This document shows, in pieces, positions 17,825 through 27,640 of a stretch of DNA of 64,000 nucleotides. Both the position numbers and the translations under genes were made by a program. Under the pieces are notes generated by a model. It ran no database searches. It was not told where the DNA came from and saw only the letters and a list, made by a program, of their open reading frames with translations. Origin of the DNA: Bin87 sp965220095 (lineage in GTDB: Bacteria > Chloroflexota > Dehalococcoidia > Lucifugimonadales > UBA3495). How positions within the stretch are numbered: the first letter of the stretch is position 1; every line of letters starts with the position of its first letter. The stretch lies in assembly GCA_965220095.1 (NCBI GenBank), contig OZ244805.1, positions 1,178,001 through 1,242,000 on the forward strand, given 5' to 3'.

Positions 17825-19303
17825 CTGGACTTTCCGCATTTCAAGCGGCGTAAGCCAGGGAATCGACAAGTCGGTGGTACAGAGCGACTGGGAGTTCCTG
17901 CGTATCGGGGTCGACGGCCGACGTTGAAAAACCCTCCGAGGCCAGCCACAGGTGGCGTCGCACCAGGGCAATGGCGTCCACGAAGGTCGGCAACGGCTTG
18001 TCGTACCAGGCCGCTCGGCGCTGGGTCATGGGGCGCTGTTTTTGCAACCCGTGGGCGGCCAGGGTGGTCCAGGAGAAGATTCCCAGCAGGACGGGCGTGG
18101 TGCGGGCGATGGCCAGGTCGGACCACTGGCGTTGGGTTTCCACGCCCAGGTGGGTCCGCACCTCCTGAAAGGTAACTTCCAGTTGCCAGCGCAGGACAAA
18201 CCATTCCAGGATCTGGGTCGGGTCCGCGGCGGGGTCGGTGCACAGCAAGGCCTGGGTGGCGAAGGAGCCCTGGGGATCCCGGATCAGCACCCAGCGGATG
18301 CGGACTGGAGACTTGCCGGAGCGGTACCAGACCGCCGTTTGCGACGTGAGTTCCACCGTGCGGGTGGCGCCGTCATACCAGGCCACGGCCACGCTGGCCC
18401 AAGTTGCCTGGGGCTGGTCGAGGATCGTTTTCAGCGCGGGTCGCCGCGCGCCTTTCAGCGGCGGGCGGCCGTTCTGACCCGGCTGACGGGCTGGCGCGGG
18501 CGCATAGAGAGCGGCGTCCAGCCGTAGTCTGGCAATGAGGGTAACGGGTTCACGGAGGGATTGGCAGCAGTGGAGCAGGTCCAGCACGGCGTAGCTGTTG
18601 TCGCCCACCAGCGCCAGTGGACGTTGGGGCAGCCAGCGTGGTTCGGCAGGCTCACCATGAGCGGGGTTGCAGGATCATCTGTCGCGCCCAGTCGGTGAGC
18701 TTCTTGTGCCGACGTCCCTGCTGTTGGTAGTACCGGGTCGATGGCGCCAGCACGGTGAGCGCCGGCAAGGCCCAATGGCGTCCGGCCCAAGGCACGTGGC
18801 CCAGCCACATCAGGGAGATCCAGCGCAGGCCGCTGGCCTTGACCAGTTGGCTCCGGCTGGAACGCACCGCGTCGCGGTAGATGCCCCGACCTTTGATCTT
18901 GGCGCCGCGACGCCGTTCCAGGGTTTCGTCGATGCCGAAGACCAAGGGGCCATCCCCACCATCAAGGTGCTGGAGCAGCAACACCAAGAGGATGCGCGCC
19001 GCTGCACGGGGCGACCACACCGCCCGGTTGAGCACCTCATGGTAGCGGGCGTAATCGCGGTGATCGCTGCGGCCCATGACCCGCAGGGCCGCGGCGACGG
19101 TGCGCTGACCCGGGGTCAGGATCGCGCCCACCAGCAGTACCTGGGCTTTCCGCCAGGTCGGGTTGGTAAACAGCGTTGCGAAGGGAATGAGTATGGATAC
19201 AATGGCATTGGGCAGGGTAAGCATAGCTGGGCCTTTAGTGAGATTTTGGTCAGGCCAGCTTACCCTGTCTTTATACTTTTTCTAAATTATGCGTAAAGCC
19301 TAG
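17825..19303 (-). mobile_element. IS4/IS701-superfamily element, copy C (disrupted)
   Basis: 1479 bp, ends CTGGACTTTCCGC and GCGTAAAGCCTAG. Flanks CTAAT (17820-17824) and CTAGT (19304-19308) match as a 5-bp target duplication with one later change. Nearly identical to copy B, including the same disabling insert, but at a different target. It therefore moved, or was copied, after the gene was broken. Confidence 0.85.
17841..19224 (-). pseudogene. DDE transposase of copy C, split by the same repeat insert
   Basis: Parts at 19224-18652 and 18608-17841. The frameshifting insert lies at 18638-18664, at the same position and with the same sequence as in copy B. No other damage is evident, so the element became inactive by this one event. 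Confidence 0.85.
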
Positions 19304-19307
19304 CTAG

Positions 19308-20727
19308 TACTACAGTCGCAGATTATCGGGTAAAATAGGCCATTATCCGGTGAGGGGGTGCGGCGGTGACGGGGCGTGCAGAGGAACTGGCGGAAGTGGC
19401 CCGCTGGGCCGAAGGGATTGAGCAGGTTCATTCCTGCATTGCCGGACGGTTCCGGCGCCCGGAGCCTCGCCGGCGGGTACTGGACTACTTGCGGGGACTG
19501 GTCAGTTCCGTAGAGCGCAAGAACGGGTGGCAGTTGGCGGAGCAGGCGGGCGACGCCACTCCCGACGGGGTGCAGCGCCTGTTGTACAACTATCGGTGGG
19601 ATGCGGACCTGGTTCGTGATGACCTGAAATCCTACGTGGTGGAGCATCGGTCCGCCGCTGACGCGGTGCTGGTGGTGGACGAGACCGGATTCCTCAAGAA
19701 AGGGGAGCAGTCGGTGGGGGTGCAGCGGCAGTACAGCGGGACGGCGGGGCGGATCGAGAACTGTCAGATTGGCGTTTTTCTGGCCTATGCCAGCGCCAGG
19801 GGCAGAACCCTGCTGGACCGGGAATTGTACCTGCCCCAGGTGTGGGCGGAAGACTGGGAGCGGCGGGGGGAGGCTGGGGCGCCGGAGAGTGTCGGCTTTC
19901 GGACCAAGCCGCAACTGGCCCAGCTAATGCTGAAGCGGGCGCTGGAATCAGGAGTCCCCTTCGGCTGGGTTGCTGGAGATGAGGTCTATGGCAACGACCG
20001 CAAGCTGCGGCGGTGGCTGGAGCGAGCGGGAATTCCCCACGTGCTGGCCATCAGGAGCAACGAGCAGCTGTGGGTCTGGACGGACCAGGGCCGGTGTCAG
20101 GTGCGGGCTGACCGGCTGACGTCGCAGGTTGACGAGTTGGGTTGGACCAGCTGCAGTGCGGGCGATGGGGCCAAGGGGCCACGGGTCTACGATCGCCTTG
20201 AGCAGACGATTGGGCCGTCGTGGAAATACTGCCTCTTGGGGAGCCGGGCAAGGGCTACTGGCTGCTGGCCCGGCGCAGCATTGCCCAGCCCGGGGAGTTG
20301 GCTTACTTCGTATGCTTCGGCCCGGCGGGAACGGCCTTGGAGGAACTGGTGAGGGTGGCTGGGACCCGGTGGGCCATCGAGGAGTGTTTCGAGGAGGCCA
20401 AGGGGCAGGTGGGACTGGACCAGTATGAGGTGCGGAGGTGGGACGGCTGGTACCGGCACATCACCTTGGCGATGCTGGCGCAGGCGTATCTGTCAGTAAT
20501 CAAGCATCAAGCGATGGAACCAGGAGCAAAGGGGGCTGCTACGGTCCCGATGAAGCGCTGATTCCCATAACGGCCCCGGAGGCGCGCCGGCTGCTCACCC
20601 GACTGGTATGGACGGAAAATCAACTGCCTGATTTCATCCTGTCCTGGTCGTGGTGGAGACGGCGCCACCAAGCCAGAGCCCGCCAATGCCATTACAAACG
20701 CCGCCTGTCAAATCTGCGACTGTAGTA
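19308..20727 (+). mobile_element. IS701-family element, second kind
   Basis: Terminal repeats TACTACAGTCGCAGATT and AATCTGCGACTGTAGTA, flanked by CTAG (19304-19307) and CTAA (20728-20731). These fit the 4-bp IS701 target with one mismatch. It abuts copy C on the left and the IS110 pair on the right. The transposase is distinct in sequence from the IS701 element at 12934. Confidence 0.85.
19366..20725 (+). pseudogene. IS701 transposase with two frameshifts
   Basis: Frame one (to about 20200) has ERKNGWQLAEQAGDATPDGV, VLVVDETGFLKKG with the first Asp, SVGVQRQYSGTAGRIENC, and GWVAGDEVYGND with the second. Frame two gives ELAYFVCFGPAGT and WAIEECFEEAKGQVGLDQYE with the catalytic Glu. The tail, QLPDFILSWSWWRRRHQ, is in a third frame. 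Confidence 0.85.
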
Positions 20728-20751
20728 CTAAGCTGGATTCCCCACTAACTC

Positions 20752-21697
20752 TCACGCTGCGGCTAGGGGAAAGCCTGAAGTCCGGTCTTCACCATCGGGT
20801 ATAGGCGCCAGTTGCGCCGCCCGACGCTTGGCCGCGCGCAACGCCCGCTGCTGATATTGACTCTCGTAATATTCCGCGCCAGCATCCACGTATTCCTGGC
20901 CGTAGCGCAGCATGGAATAGATGATTCTGGCCAGCTTGTGTGCTGTGGCGGTGATGGCCTGGGGCGCTCCCAGCGGCGCCTTCTTCCGGCGCAGGAAGGC
21001 GCCCAGGGCGCTGTCGGAGCGGTGCAGCGCGTTGGCCGCCAGACGCAATGCCGCCGCCGCCCGGCTCGCGCTGGGCTTGGTCTTTGAGCTCATGACCCGG
21101 CCGCCGGTGCTACGGTGGTCGGGGCTCAGCCCCAGCCACGACGCGAAATGCTTGGCGCTCGGCCATTTCGTCATGTCCGTGCCCACCTCGCTAACCACCT
21201 TCAACGCCGTGAAGCCGTCGAAGCCGTCCACGCCGTCGATGCGGGTCAGATCCACTCCCGTCATCCGAAACAGGTGCGTTCGAATGTCGAAGCGGGGTGC
21301 GTTCCCCTGGCCGCGCTTTTTGCCATTGGGAGCCGAAGACTCACCATCGCTGCGGTCCTCGAACCGCTCCAGCTGGGCTGCAATCTCCCGGTCGCACTCG
21401 GCAATCTTCTCGTGATAGAACCGGTACAGTTCCAGGGCCTGGGTCAGCTCGAAGATGTGCTCCTCCCGCCAGTGCCCCTGCAACGACCGGGCAATCGTGG
21501 CTTCGTCTGCTTTCATGCCAGGACGACGAAACTGTGCCAGCTTGCGGGGGTCCCGTTCGCCGTCCACAATGGCCTGGATGATGTCCATGCCGGTCTGGCC
21601 GGTGATGTTGCTGATGACGTGCTGGAGCTTCACGTTCATCTGGGTCGACGCCTTTTCGGGCCGAAAGGCTCCCGACAGCAGGCCGCAGGTGTGCAGC
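20752..21697 (-). pseudogene. IS110 transposase, truncated copy, minus strand
   Basis: Covers the linker and C-terminal part of an IS110 transposase, from LLSGAFRPE and TQMNVKLQHV to the catalytic-Ser region KHFASWLGLSPDH. It lacks the N-terminal RuvC-like DEDD domain and has lost about 30 residues (ADIRRL...QKAL) between RPE and TQMNV. It is placed head to head with the next copy, forming a large inverted repeat. Confidence 0.85.
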
Positions 21698-22672
21698 TAC
21701 CTGCGGCAGCGGGCCATGCTGGTGCAGTACGCGTCCCATCACATCCAGCAGATGCAGAAGGCGTTGACCCAGATGAACGTGAAGCTCCAGCACGTCATCA
21801 GCAACATCACCGGCCAGACCGGCATGGACATCATCCAGGCCATGGTGGACGGCGAACGGGACCCCCGCAAGCTGGCGCAGTTTCGTCGTCCTGGCATGAA
21901 GGCAGACGAAGCCACGATTGCCCGGTCGTTGCAGGGGCACTGGCGGGAGGAGCATATCTTCGAGCTGACCCAGGCCCTGGAACTGTACCGGTTCTATCAC
22001 GAGAAGATTGCCGAGTGCGACCGGGAGATTGCAGCCCAGCTGGAGCGGTTCGAGGACCGCAGCGATGGTGAGTCTTCGGCTCCCGATGGCAAAAAGCGCG
22101 GCCAGGGGAACGCACCCCGCTTCGACATTCGAACGCACCTGTTTCGGATGACGGGAGTGGATCTGACCCGCATCGACGGCGTGGACGGCTTCACAGCGCT
22201 GAAAGTCATCAGTGAGATTGGCACGGACATGACGAAGTGGGAGAGCGCCGGCCACTTCGCGTCCTGGTTGGGGTTGAGCCCCGACCACCGTATCACCGGC
22301 GGCAGGGTCATGAGCTCAAAGACCAAGCCCAGCGCGAGCCGGGCGGCGGCATTGCGTCTGGCTGCCAACGCGCTGCACCGCTCCGACAGCGCCCTGGGGG
22401 CGTTCCTGCGCCGGAAGAAGGCGCCGCTGGGAGCGCCCAAGGCCATCACCGCCACGGCACACAAGCTGGCCCGAATCATCTACGCCATGCTGCGGTACGG
22501 CCAGGAGTACGTGGATGCTGGCGCAGAGTACTACGAAAGGCAGTATCAGCACAGAGCCCTCCACGCCGCCAAGCAGCGCGCGGCCAAATTGGGCTACCAG
22601 CTGGTGCCTATACCCGATGGTGAAGACCGGACTCCAGGCTTTCCCCTAGCCGCGGCGGCCGCCGCAGCGTGA
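21687..22672 (+). pseudogene. IS110 transposase, truncated copy, plus strand
   Basis: Starts abruptly in SYLRQRAMLVQYASHHIQ and runs to the normal C-terminus with HFASWLGLSPDHRITGGRV. The DEDD domain is absent. The first codons lie within the junction shared with the minus-strand copy. Arms 20752-21640 and 21770-22672 are near-identical inverted sequences. Confidence 0.85.
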
Positions 22673-22675
22673 GAG

Positions 22676-22949
22676 CCCCGGTTAGTCGGGAGCAATATTA
22701 TGCCCGTGGCCGGGCCGTGCAGAGGCGACTAACCGGTGAGTCGGCCCCAGGATGTATGCTCATGGCGAGGCGTGTCGTCCGGACGAAGGCCGAGCAGACG
22801 CTGGTGCATATCGCCCGATCGGGAGCATGGTCCGGGAGTCTTACGACGGCATCATTGGTGACGCCCCACTTGGAGCGATCCCGTTGGAGAGAGTGGCTAC
22901 GGTCCGTGGCTCCCTCCGGCGACACGCCTACACGGCAGGCGAGGAAGGA
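22676..22949 (+). ncRNA. Candidate IS110 bridge RNA region
   Basis: IS110 elements of the group with a long 5' non-coding end are known to make a structured bridge RNA from it that pairs with target and donor DNA. This 274-bp stretch has no gene, lies at that position, and holds several short inverted stretches, for example GGTTAGTCG with CGACTAACC (22682 and 22730). The RNA itself is inferred from the family; its loops were not mapped. Confidence 0.45.
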
Positions 22950-24344
22950 ATGATGAGCACACGCAACAGCAGTGCCGAGCCGGCAGGACTGTCCCAGCTG
23001 AACCTCAACGCGGCGGGCATTGACGTAGGGGCCAGCAGCCATTTCGTGGCCGTCCCCGCTGACCGGGCGGAGCCGCCGGTGCGGGAGTTTGAGGCCTTCA
23101 CGGCCGACCTGTACCGTTTAGCCGATTGGCTGACGGAGTGCAGTGTGGACACCGTGGTCATGGAGTCCACCGGCGTGTACTGGATACCCCTGTTCGGGGT
23201 GCTGGAAGAGCGTGGCTTCCAGGTGATGCTGGTAGATCCGCGGCGCATCAAGAACGTGCCGGGTCGCAAGACCGACGTGCTGGACTGCCAGTGGCTACAG
23301 CAACTGCACACCTACGGGCTGTTGTCGGGGGCCTTCCGTCCTGAAGCGGACATCCGACGCCTGCGCAGCTATCTGCGCCAGCGGGCCATGCTGGTGGAGT
23401 ACGCGTCCCAGCATATCCAGCACATGCAGAAGGCGCTGACCCAGATGAACGTGAAGCTCCACCACGTGATCAGCGACATCACCGGCAAGACGGGCATGGA
23501 CATCATCACAGCCATTGCAGGCGGCGAACGGAACCCGCGGAAGCTGGCGCGACTGCGCGACCCCAGGATCAAGGCCGACGAGGCGACCATCGCCAGGTCC
23601 CTGCGGGGGCACTGGCGGGAGGAACACATCTTTGAGCTGACCCAGGCCCTGGAGCTGTACCGGTTCTATCAGGATAAGATTACCGAGTGCGACCGGGAGA
23701 TTGAAGCCCAGTTGGAGCGGTTCGAAGACCGCAGCGACGGTGAGCCGCCGGCTCCCAATGGCAAAAAGCGCAATCAGAAGAACGCGCCCCGTTTCGATGT
23801 CCAGGGCCAACTGTACCGGATGACTGGGGTGGACCTGACCCGGATCGACGGCGTGGATGCGTACACGGCCCTGAAGGTGATCAGCGAGATTGGCACTGAC
23901 ATGACGAAATGGCCCAGCGCCAAGCACTTCGCATCCTGGCTGGGGCTGAGCCCCAACAACCGCATCACCGGCGGCCGGGTGATCAGCTCTAAGACCAAGC
24001 CCAGCGCGAGCCGAGCTGCCGCGGCATTGCGTCTGGCGGCCAACGCGCTGCACCGCTCCGACAGCGCCCTGGGTGCCTTCCTGCGCCGGAAGAAGGCCCA
24101 ACTGGGTGCGCCCAAGGCCATCACCGCCACCGCCCACAAGCTGGCCAGGCTCATCTATTCCATGCTGCGCCATGGCCAGGACTACGTGGATGCTGGCGCT
24201 GAATACTACGAACGCCAGTATCAGCAACGGGCGTTGCGCGCCGCCAAACATCGGGCGGCACAATTGGGCTACCGCTTGGTGCCAATGTCGGATGTCGGGG
24301 ACCGCACCACGTACGAACCTTCCGGCGCGTTGGCCTCCACGTGA
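22950..24344 (+). CDS. IS110-family transposase, 464 aa
   Basis: Full length. The N-terminal RuvC-like domain has AAGIDVGASSHFVAV (Asp), VVMESTGVYWIPL (Glu) and GRKTDVLDCQWLQ (Asp-Asp), the DEDD set. A coiled linker follows, and the C-terminal Tnp domain has KHFASWLGLSPNN with the Ser nucleophile region and GGRVISSKTKPSASRAA. The start is ATG 22950 or 22953, after GAGGAAGGA. The frame upstream to 22752 is open but belongs to the non-coding end. It is the likely source of the two truncated copies or a close relative. Confidence 0.9.
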   Translation: MMSTRNSSAEPAGLSQLNLNAAGIDVGASSHFVAVPADRAEPPVREFEAFTADLYRLADWLTECSVDTVVMESTGVYWIPLFGVLEERGFQVMLVDPRRIKNVPGRKTDVLDCQWLQQLHTYGLLSGAFRPEADIRRLRSYLRQRAMLVEYASQHIQHMQKALTQMNVKLHHVISDITGKTGMDIITAIAGGERNPRKLARLRDPRIKADEATIARSLRGHWREEHIFELTQALELYRFYQDKITECDREIEAQLERFEDRSDGEPPAPNGKKRNQKNAPRFDVQGQLYRMTGVDLTRIDGVDAYTALKVISEIGTDMTKWPSAKHFASWLGLSPNNRITGGRVISSKTKPSASRAAAALRLAANALHRSDSALGAFLRRKKAQLGAPKAITATAHKLARLIYSMLRHGQDYVDAGAEYYERQYQQRALRAAKHRAAQLGYRLVPMSDVGDRTTYEPSGALAST

Positions 24345-24520
24345 TGGCGTGGGTTAGTGAAGAGGTCTGCGGAGTGCGGAGTGAGGGAAACAGCGGCTCG
24401 CATACGCCCGTGCCCGGGCTAGCGCGGCGGCGTGGTGGTCTGGCAATTGCTTCTAACGGTACATAGTTTCAACGATGGCTGTACAATGCGTTAGCAAGCA
24501 ATCGCAGGAGGCATTACCTC

Positions 24521-26425
24521 ATGGTTCAGCAGGGACAGATTGACCATTTGTTGCAGGAATCCGGCGAGATTCCGCCGCCGCCCCACGTGTCAGGTCAGGC
24601 TACGCTTACCGACTTTGATGCCGTGTACGCCCGCTCTGTTGCCGACCCGGAGGGTTTCTGGTCCGAAGCAGCCGACGAATTGCACTGGTTCCGCCGCTGG
24701 GATGAGGTCTTCCAGTGGGATTATCCCAACTTCCGCTGGTTCGTGGGCGGCCAGACCAACATCGTCTACAACGCTCTCGACCGGCACCTGACCACCGAGC
24801 GGCGCAATAAGGCCGCCCTCATCTGGCTGGGTGAGGACGGCACCGAGCAGGTTTACACCTACGCCCGACTGGCCCAACAGGTCAACCGCCTCGCCAACGG
24901 ACTGAAGTCGCTGGGTGTGGGCAAGGGCGACCGCGTAGTCATCTACATGCCGCTGACGCCGGAGGGCGCGATCAGTATGCTGGCCTGCGCGCGCATCGGG
25001 GCGATCCACAGCGTGGTGTACGCCGGTTTCAGTGTGGGTTCCCTGCGCGACCGCATCCAGGACGCCGAGGCGAAGGTGCTGATTACCGGCGACTACGGAT
25101 ACCGTCGCGGCAACCGCGTCGACCTGAAGGGCATCGCCGACGAAGCTGTGGTCGGGTGCCAGAGTCTCACCAACGTCATCGTGTGGCGGCGGGAGATTGC
25201 TCGCGAACAGCTGGGTGGCATGGAGGTCGATTTCGAGGAGCTGCTGGCCAATAACTCCATCGACTGCCCCGCCGAGGTGATGGACGCCGAAGACCCGCTG
25301 TACATCCTTTACACCAGCGGCACCACCGGCAAGCCCAAGGGCGTGGTGCACGTCCACGGCGGCTACATGGTGGGCACACATTATCACTTCAAGAACTTCT
25401 GGGACGTAAAAGACAACGATGTGTTCTGGTGTATGTCGGACATTGGTTGGGTGGTCGGCCACAGTTATATTGTGTATGCGCCGCTGGTGGCTGGAGCGAC
25501 GACGGTGTTCCGCGAGGGCGCGCCCGACTACCCCCACAACGCGGTGTTCTACGAAATTATCGAGAAGTACGGCGTCAACGTCATATTCACCGCGCCCACG
25601 GCGGTGCGGATGCTGATGCGCTACGGCGAGGAGCCGGCCAGCCGCTACAATCTGCGCTCGCTGCGCTTCCTGACCTGCGCCGGCGAACCGCTGAATCCCG
25701 AAGCGCTGCGTTGGGCCTACCAGCACATTTGCGGAAGCGGCGAGTGGGCGCACATGGTGGACAACTGGTGGCAGACTGAAACCGGCGGCCCCTGCCTGGG
25801 CACCACGGCGACCATGGCGTCACGACCGGGTCGAGTGGGCCGCGCGTTGCCCGGCGCGGTCATGGACATCGTGGATCGGGAGGGCCAGCCCATCGAGGAG
25901 CCCGACAAGGGCGGGCTGCTGGTCATACGGCGACCCTTCCCCCACTTTTCCCGCACGGTGTGGGGCGACCCGGACCGTTTTGCAGAGACGTGGAACCAGA
26001 TTCCGGGCGTGTATGTCTCCGGCGACGTGGCCCTCCGCGACGCCGACGGCTACTACATGGTGGTCGGTCGCGCCGACGACGTGCTCAACGTGGCGGGCCA
26101 TCGCATCGGCTCTGCCGAGGTGGAAAGCGCGCTGGTATCGCACCCGCAGGTCGCCGAGTCGGCAGTCATTGGCAAACCCGACGAACTGCGCGGCGAGGTC
26201 ATCAAGGCCTTCGTAACACTGCGGATGGGCGCCGAAGGTTCCGACCTGATGATCAGCGAATTGCAACAACACGTGCGCCGGGAGTTGGGCCCAATCGCAA
26301 TTCCGGCGGAAATCGAATTCACGCCCACGCTGCCCAAAACCCGCTCCGGCAAAATCATGCGCCGTCTCCTCAAAGCCCAGGAGCTGGGGCTGGATCCGGG
26401 GGACATCACGACGCTGGAGGATTAG
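24521..26425 (+). CDS. acsA: Acetyl-CoA synthetase (AMP-forming)
   Basis: 634 residues, the usual length for Acs. It activates acetate to acetyl-AMP and then acetyl-CoA in the cytoplasm. The P-loop-like motif YTSGTTGKPKGVVHVHGGY lies near residue 263, NWWQTETGGP further on, and the C-terminal lid motif PKTRSGKIMRRLL carries the Lys usually acetylated for control. GCGATTGC-AGGAGG precedes the ATG. A possible -10 box TACAAT is at 24482-24487. The stop codon lies five bases before the 39-bp tandem array. It lies between the IS island and a group of stress and defence-like genes. Confidence 0.95.
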   Translation: MVQQGQIDHLLQESGEIPPPPHVSGQATLTDFDAVYARSVADPEGFWSEAADELHWFRRWDEVFQWDYPNFRWFVGGQTNIVYNALDRHLTTERRNKAALIWLGEDGTEQVYTYARLAQQVNRLANGLKSLGVGKGDRVVIYMPLTPEGAISMLACARIGAIHSVVYAGFSVGSLRDRIQDAEAKVLITGDYGYRRGNRVDLKGIADEAVVGCQSLTNVIVWRREIAREQLGGMEVDFEELLANNSIDCPAEVMDAEDPLYILYTSGTTGKPKGVVHVHGGYMVGTHYHFKNFWDVKDNDVFWCMSDIGWVVGHSYIVYAPLVAGATTVFREGAPDYPHNAVFYEIIEKYGVNVIFTAPTAVRMLMRYGEEPASRYNLRSLRFLTCAGEPLNPEALRWAYQHICGSGEWAHMVDNWWQTETGGPCLGTTATMASRPGRVGRALPGAVMDIVDREGQPIEEPDKGGLLVIRRPFPHFSRTVWGDPDRFAETWNQIPGVYVSGDVALRDADGYYMVVGRADDVLNVAGHRIGSAEVESALVSHPQVAESAVIGKPDELRGEVIKAFVTLRMGAEGSDLMISELQQHVRRELGPIAIPAEIEFTPTLPKTRSGKIMRRLLKAQELGLDPGDITTLED

Positions 26426-26430
26426 ATGGG

Positions 26431-27093
26431 TGGTTCGACGGGCTCACCATGAGCGGTTGCGAAACCGGGTGGTTCGACGGGCTCACCATGAGCGGTTGCG
26501 AAACCGGGTGGTTCGACGGGCTCACCATGAGCGGTTGCGAAACCGGGTGGTTCGACGGGCTCACCATGAGCGGTTGCGAAACCGGGTGGTTCGACGGGCT
26601 CACCATGAGCGGTTGCGAAACCGGGTGGTTCGACGGGCTCACCATGAGCGGTTGCGAAACCGGGTGGTTCGACGGGCTCACCATGAGCGGTTGCGAAACC
26701 GGGTGGTTCGACGGGCTCACCATGAGCGGTTGCGAAACCGGGTGGTTCGACGGGCTCACCATGAGCGGTTGCGAAACCGGGTGGTTCGACGGGCTCACCA
26801 TGAGCGGTTGCGGAACCGGGTGGTTCGACGGGCTCACCATGAGCGGTTGCGGAACCGGGTGGTTCGACGGGCTCACCATGAGCGGTTGCGGAACCGGGTG
26901 GTTCGACGGGCTCACCATGAGCGGTTGCGGAACCGGGTGGTTCGACGGGCTCACCATGAGCGGTTGCGGAACCGGGTGGTTCGACGGGCTCACCATGAGC
27001 GGTTGCGGAACCGGGTGGTTCGACAGACTCACCATGAGCGGTTGCGGAACCGGGTGGTTCGACAGACTCACCGTGAACACTTCCCCAATCCGC
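26431..27093. repeat. 39-bp tandem repeat array, 17 units
   Basis: Units start every 39 bp from 26431 (TGGTTCGACGGGCTCACCAT, then GAGCGGTTGCGAAACCGGG). The first nine units have GCGAAACC and the later ones GCGGAACC. The last two have GACAGACTC in place of GACGGGCTC, and the final unit breaks off into a dispersed repeat at 27090. 39 is a multiple of three, so open frames exist on both strands (for example repeated GWFDGLTMSGCET). There is no sign these are genes. A related sequence disrupts IS copies B and C. Confidence 0.95.
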
Positions 27094-27114
27094 TCATCCT
27101 GAGCCTGTCGAAGG
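27090..27114 (-). repeat. Dispersed repeat family 2, CGACAGGCTCAGGATGAGCG
   Basis: A 25-bp sequence found at 27090-27114, 27443-27467, 37952-37975, 38419-38443, 43083-43107 and 50195-50219, with one or two changes. It shares TTCGACRGGCTCA and ATGAGCGG with the 39-bp array unit and with the insert in IS copies B and C. The copies at 27090 and 27443 flank the GIY-YIG gene in inverted orientation. Confidence 0.85.
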
Positions 27115-27140
27115 ATGGTAGTTAGGACGTATTCAAGATT

Positions 27141-27485
27141 ATGGCGTTTTACGTTTACATTCTCCGTTGCGCAGATGGCTCATATTACACTGGCCACACC
27201 GACAATTTAGAAGCAAGATTAGCCGCCCACCGGAGCGGGAAAATAAAGGGCCACACGCTTTCACGCCGTCCCGTTACATTGGTCTTCACCGATCAGTTCT
27301 CTTCGAGGCAGGATGCTTTCGAGCGAGAAAGGCAGATAAAGGGATGGTCCAGGGCCAAGAAAAAAGCGTTGATTGAAAAGGATTGGGAGAGACTGGTAAA
27401 GCTTGCACAGTCTCGAGGCAAACTCAAGCCACAACCCGGCATCCTTCGACAGGCTCAGGATGAGCGGATTGGTAAGGACTGCTGA
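27141..27485 (+). CDS. GIY-YIG nuclease-domain protein (UPF0213/YhbQ-like)
   Basis: A 114-residue protein with the GIY-YIG core: YVYILRCADGSYYTGHTDNLEARLAAH, where the second motif reads YYTG, followed by ARxxxH, RRPVTLVF and the ERERQIKGWSRAKKKALI helix. Small proteins of this kind are common and may nick DNA in repair; the cellular role is unclear. The last 15 or so residues (GILRQAQDERIGKDC) are encoded by dispersed repeat family 2, so the native C-terminus was probably replaced when the repeat inserted. Confidence 0.85.
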   Translation: MAFYVYILRCADGSYYTGHTDNLEARLAAHRSGKIKGHTLSRRPVTLVFTDQFSSRQDAFERERQIKGWSRAKKKALIEKDWERLVKLAQSRGKLKPQPGILRQAQDERIGKDC

Positions 27486-27640
27486 GTGGAATCGGGAAAG
27501 CCTTGTCTGCGTGTAAAATGTTCTAAACATCAGGACGGCTGAGGTTCTGAACTATGCCTTTCTATGCGACGGCATCGGTAATGCAGGCGGCTGGCGACGG
27601 AAGGCCAGCCGGTTGATGCCTCATTGGAGTTGAAAACGTT

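Larger units (their letters stand above)
22676..24380 (+). mobile_element. IS110-family element, complete copy
   Basis: An intact transposase preceded by about 275 bp of non-coding DNA that starts directly after the stop of the previous IS110 copy. GGTTAGTCGGGAG at 22681 and GGGTTAGTGAAG near 24352 may mark the ends, as IS110 elements lack inverted repeats. Limits are approximate. Confidence 0.65.

Noticed and set aside
24590..25753. Antisense open frame within acs, and similar long antisense frames in dapA (33380-34588) and IS110 (21341-22288)
   Set aside because: The sense genes are conserved enzymes or transposases and explain the DNA.
26431..27093. A CRISPR array
   Set aside because: The units are contiguous with no spacers between them, and there are no cas genes.
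26406..27125. Long open frames on both strands through the tandem array
   Set aside because: The unit length (39) is a multiple of three, so any frame without a stop stays open across all copies. There is no ribosome site, and the text is only the repeat.
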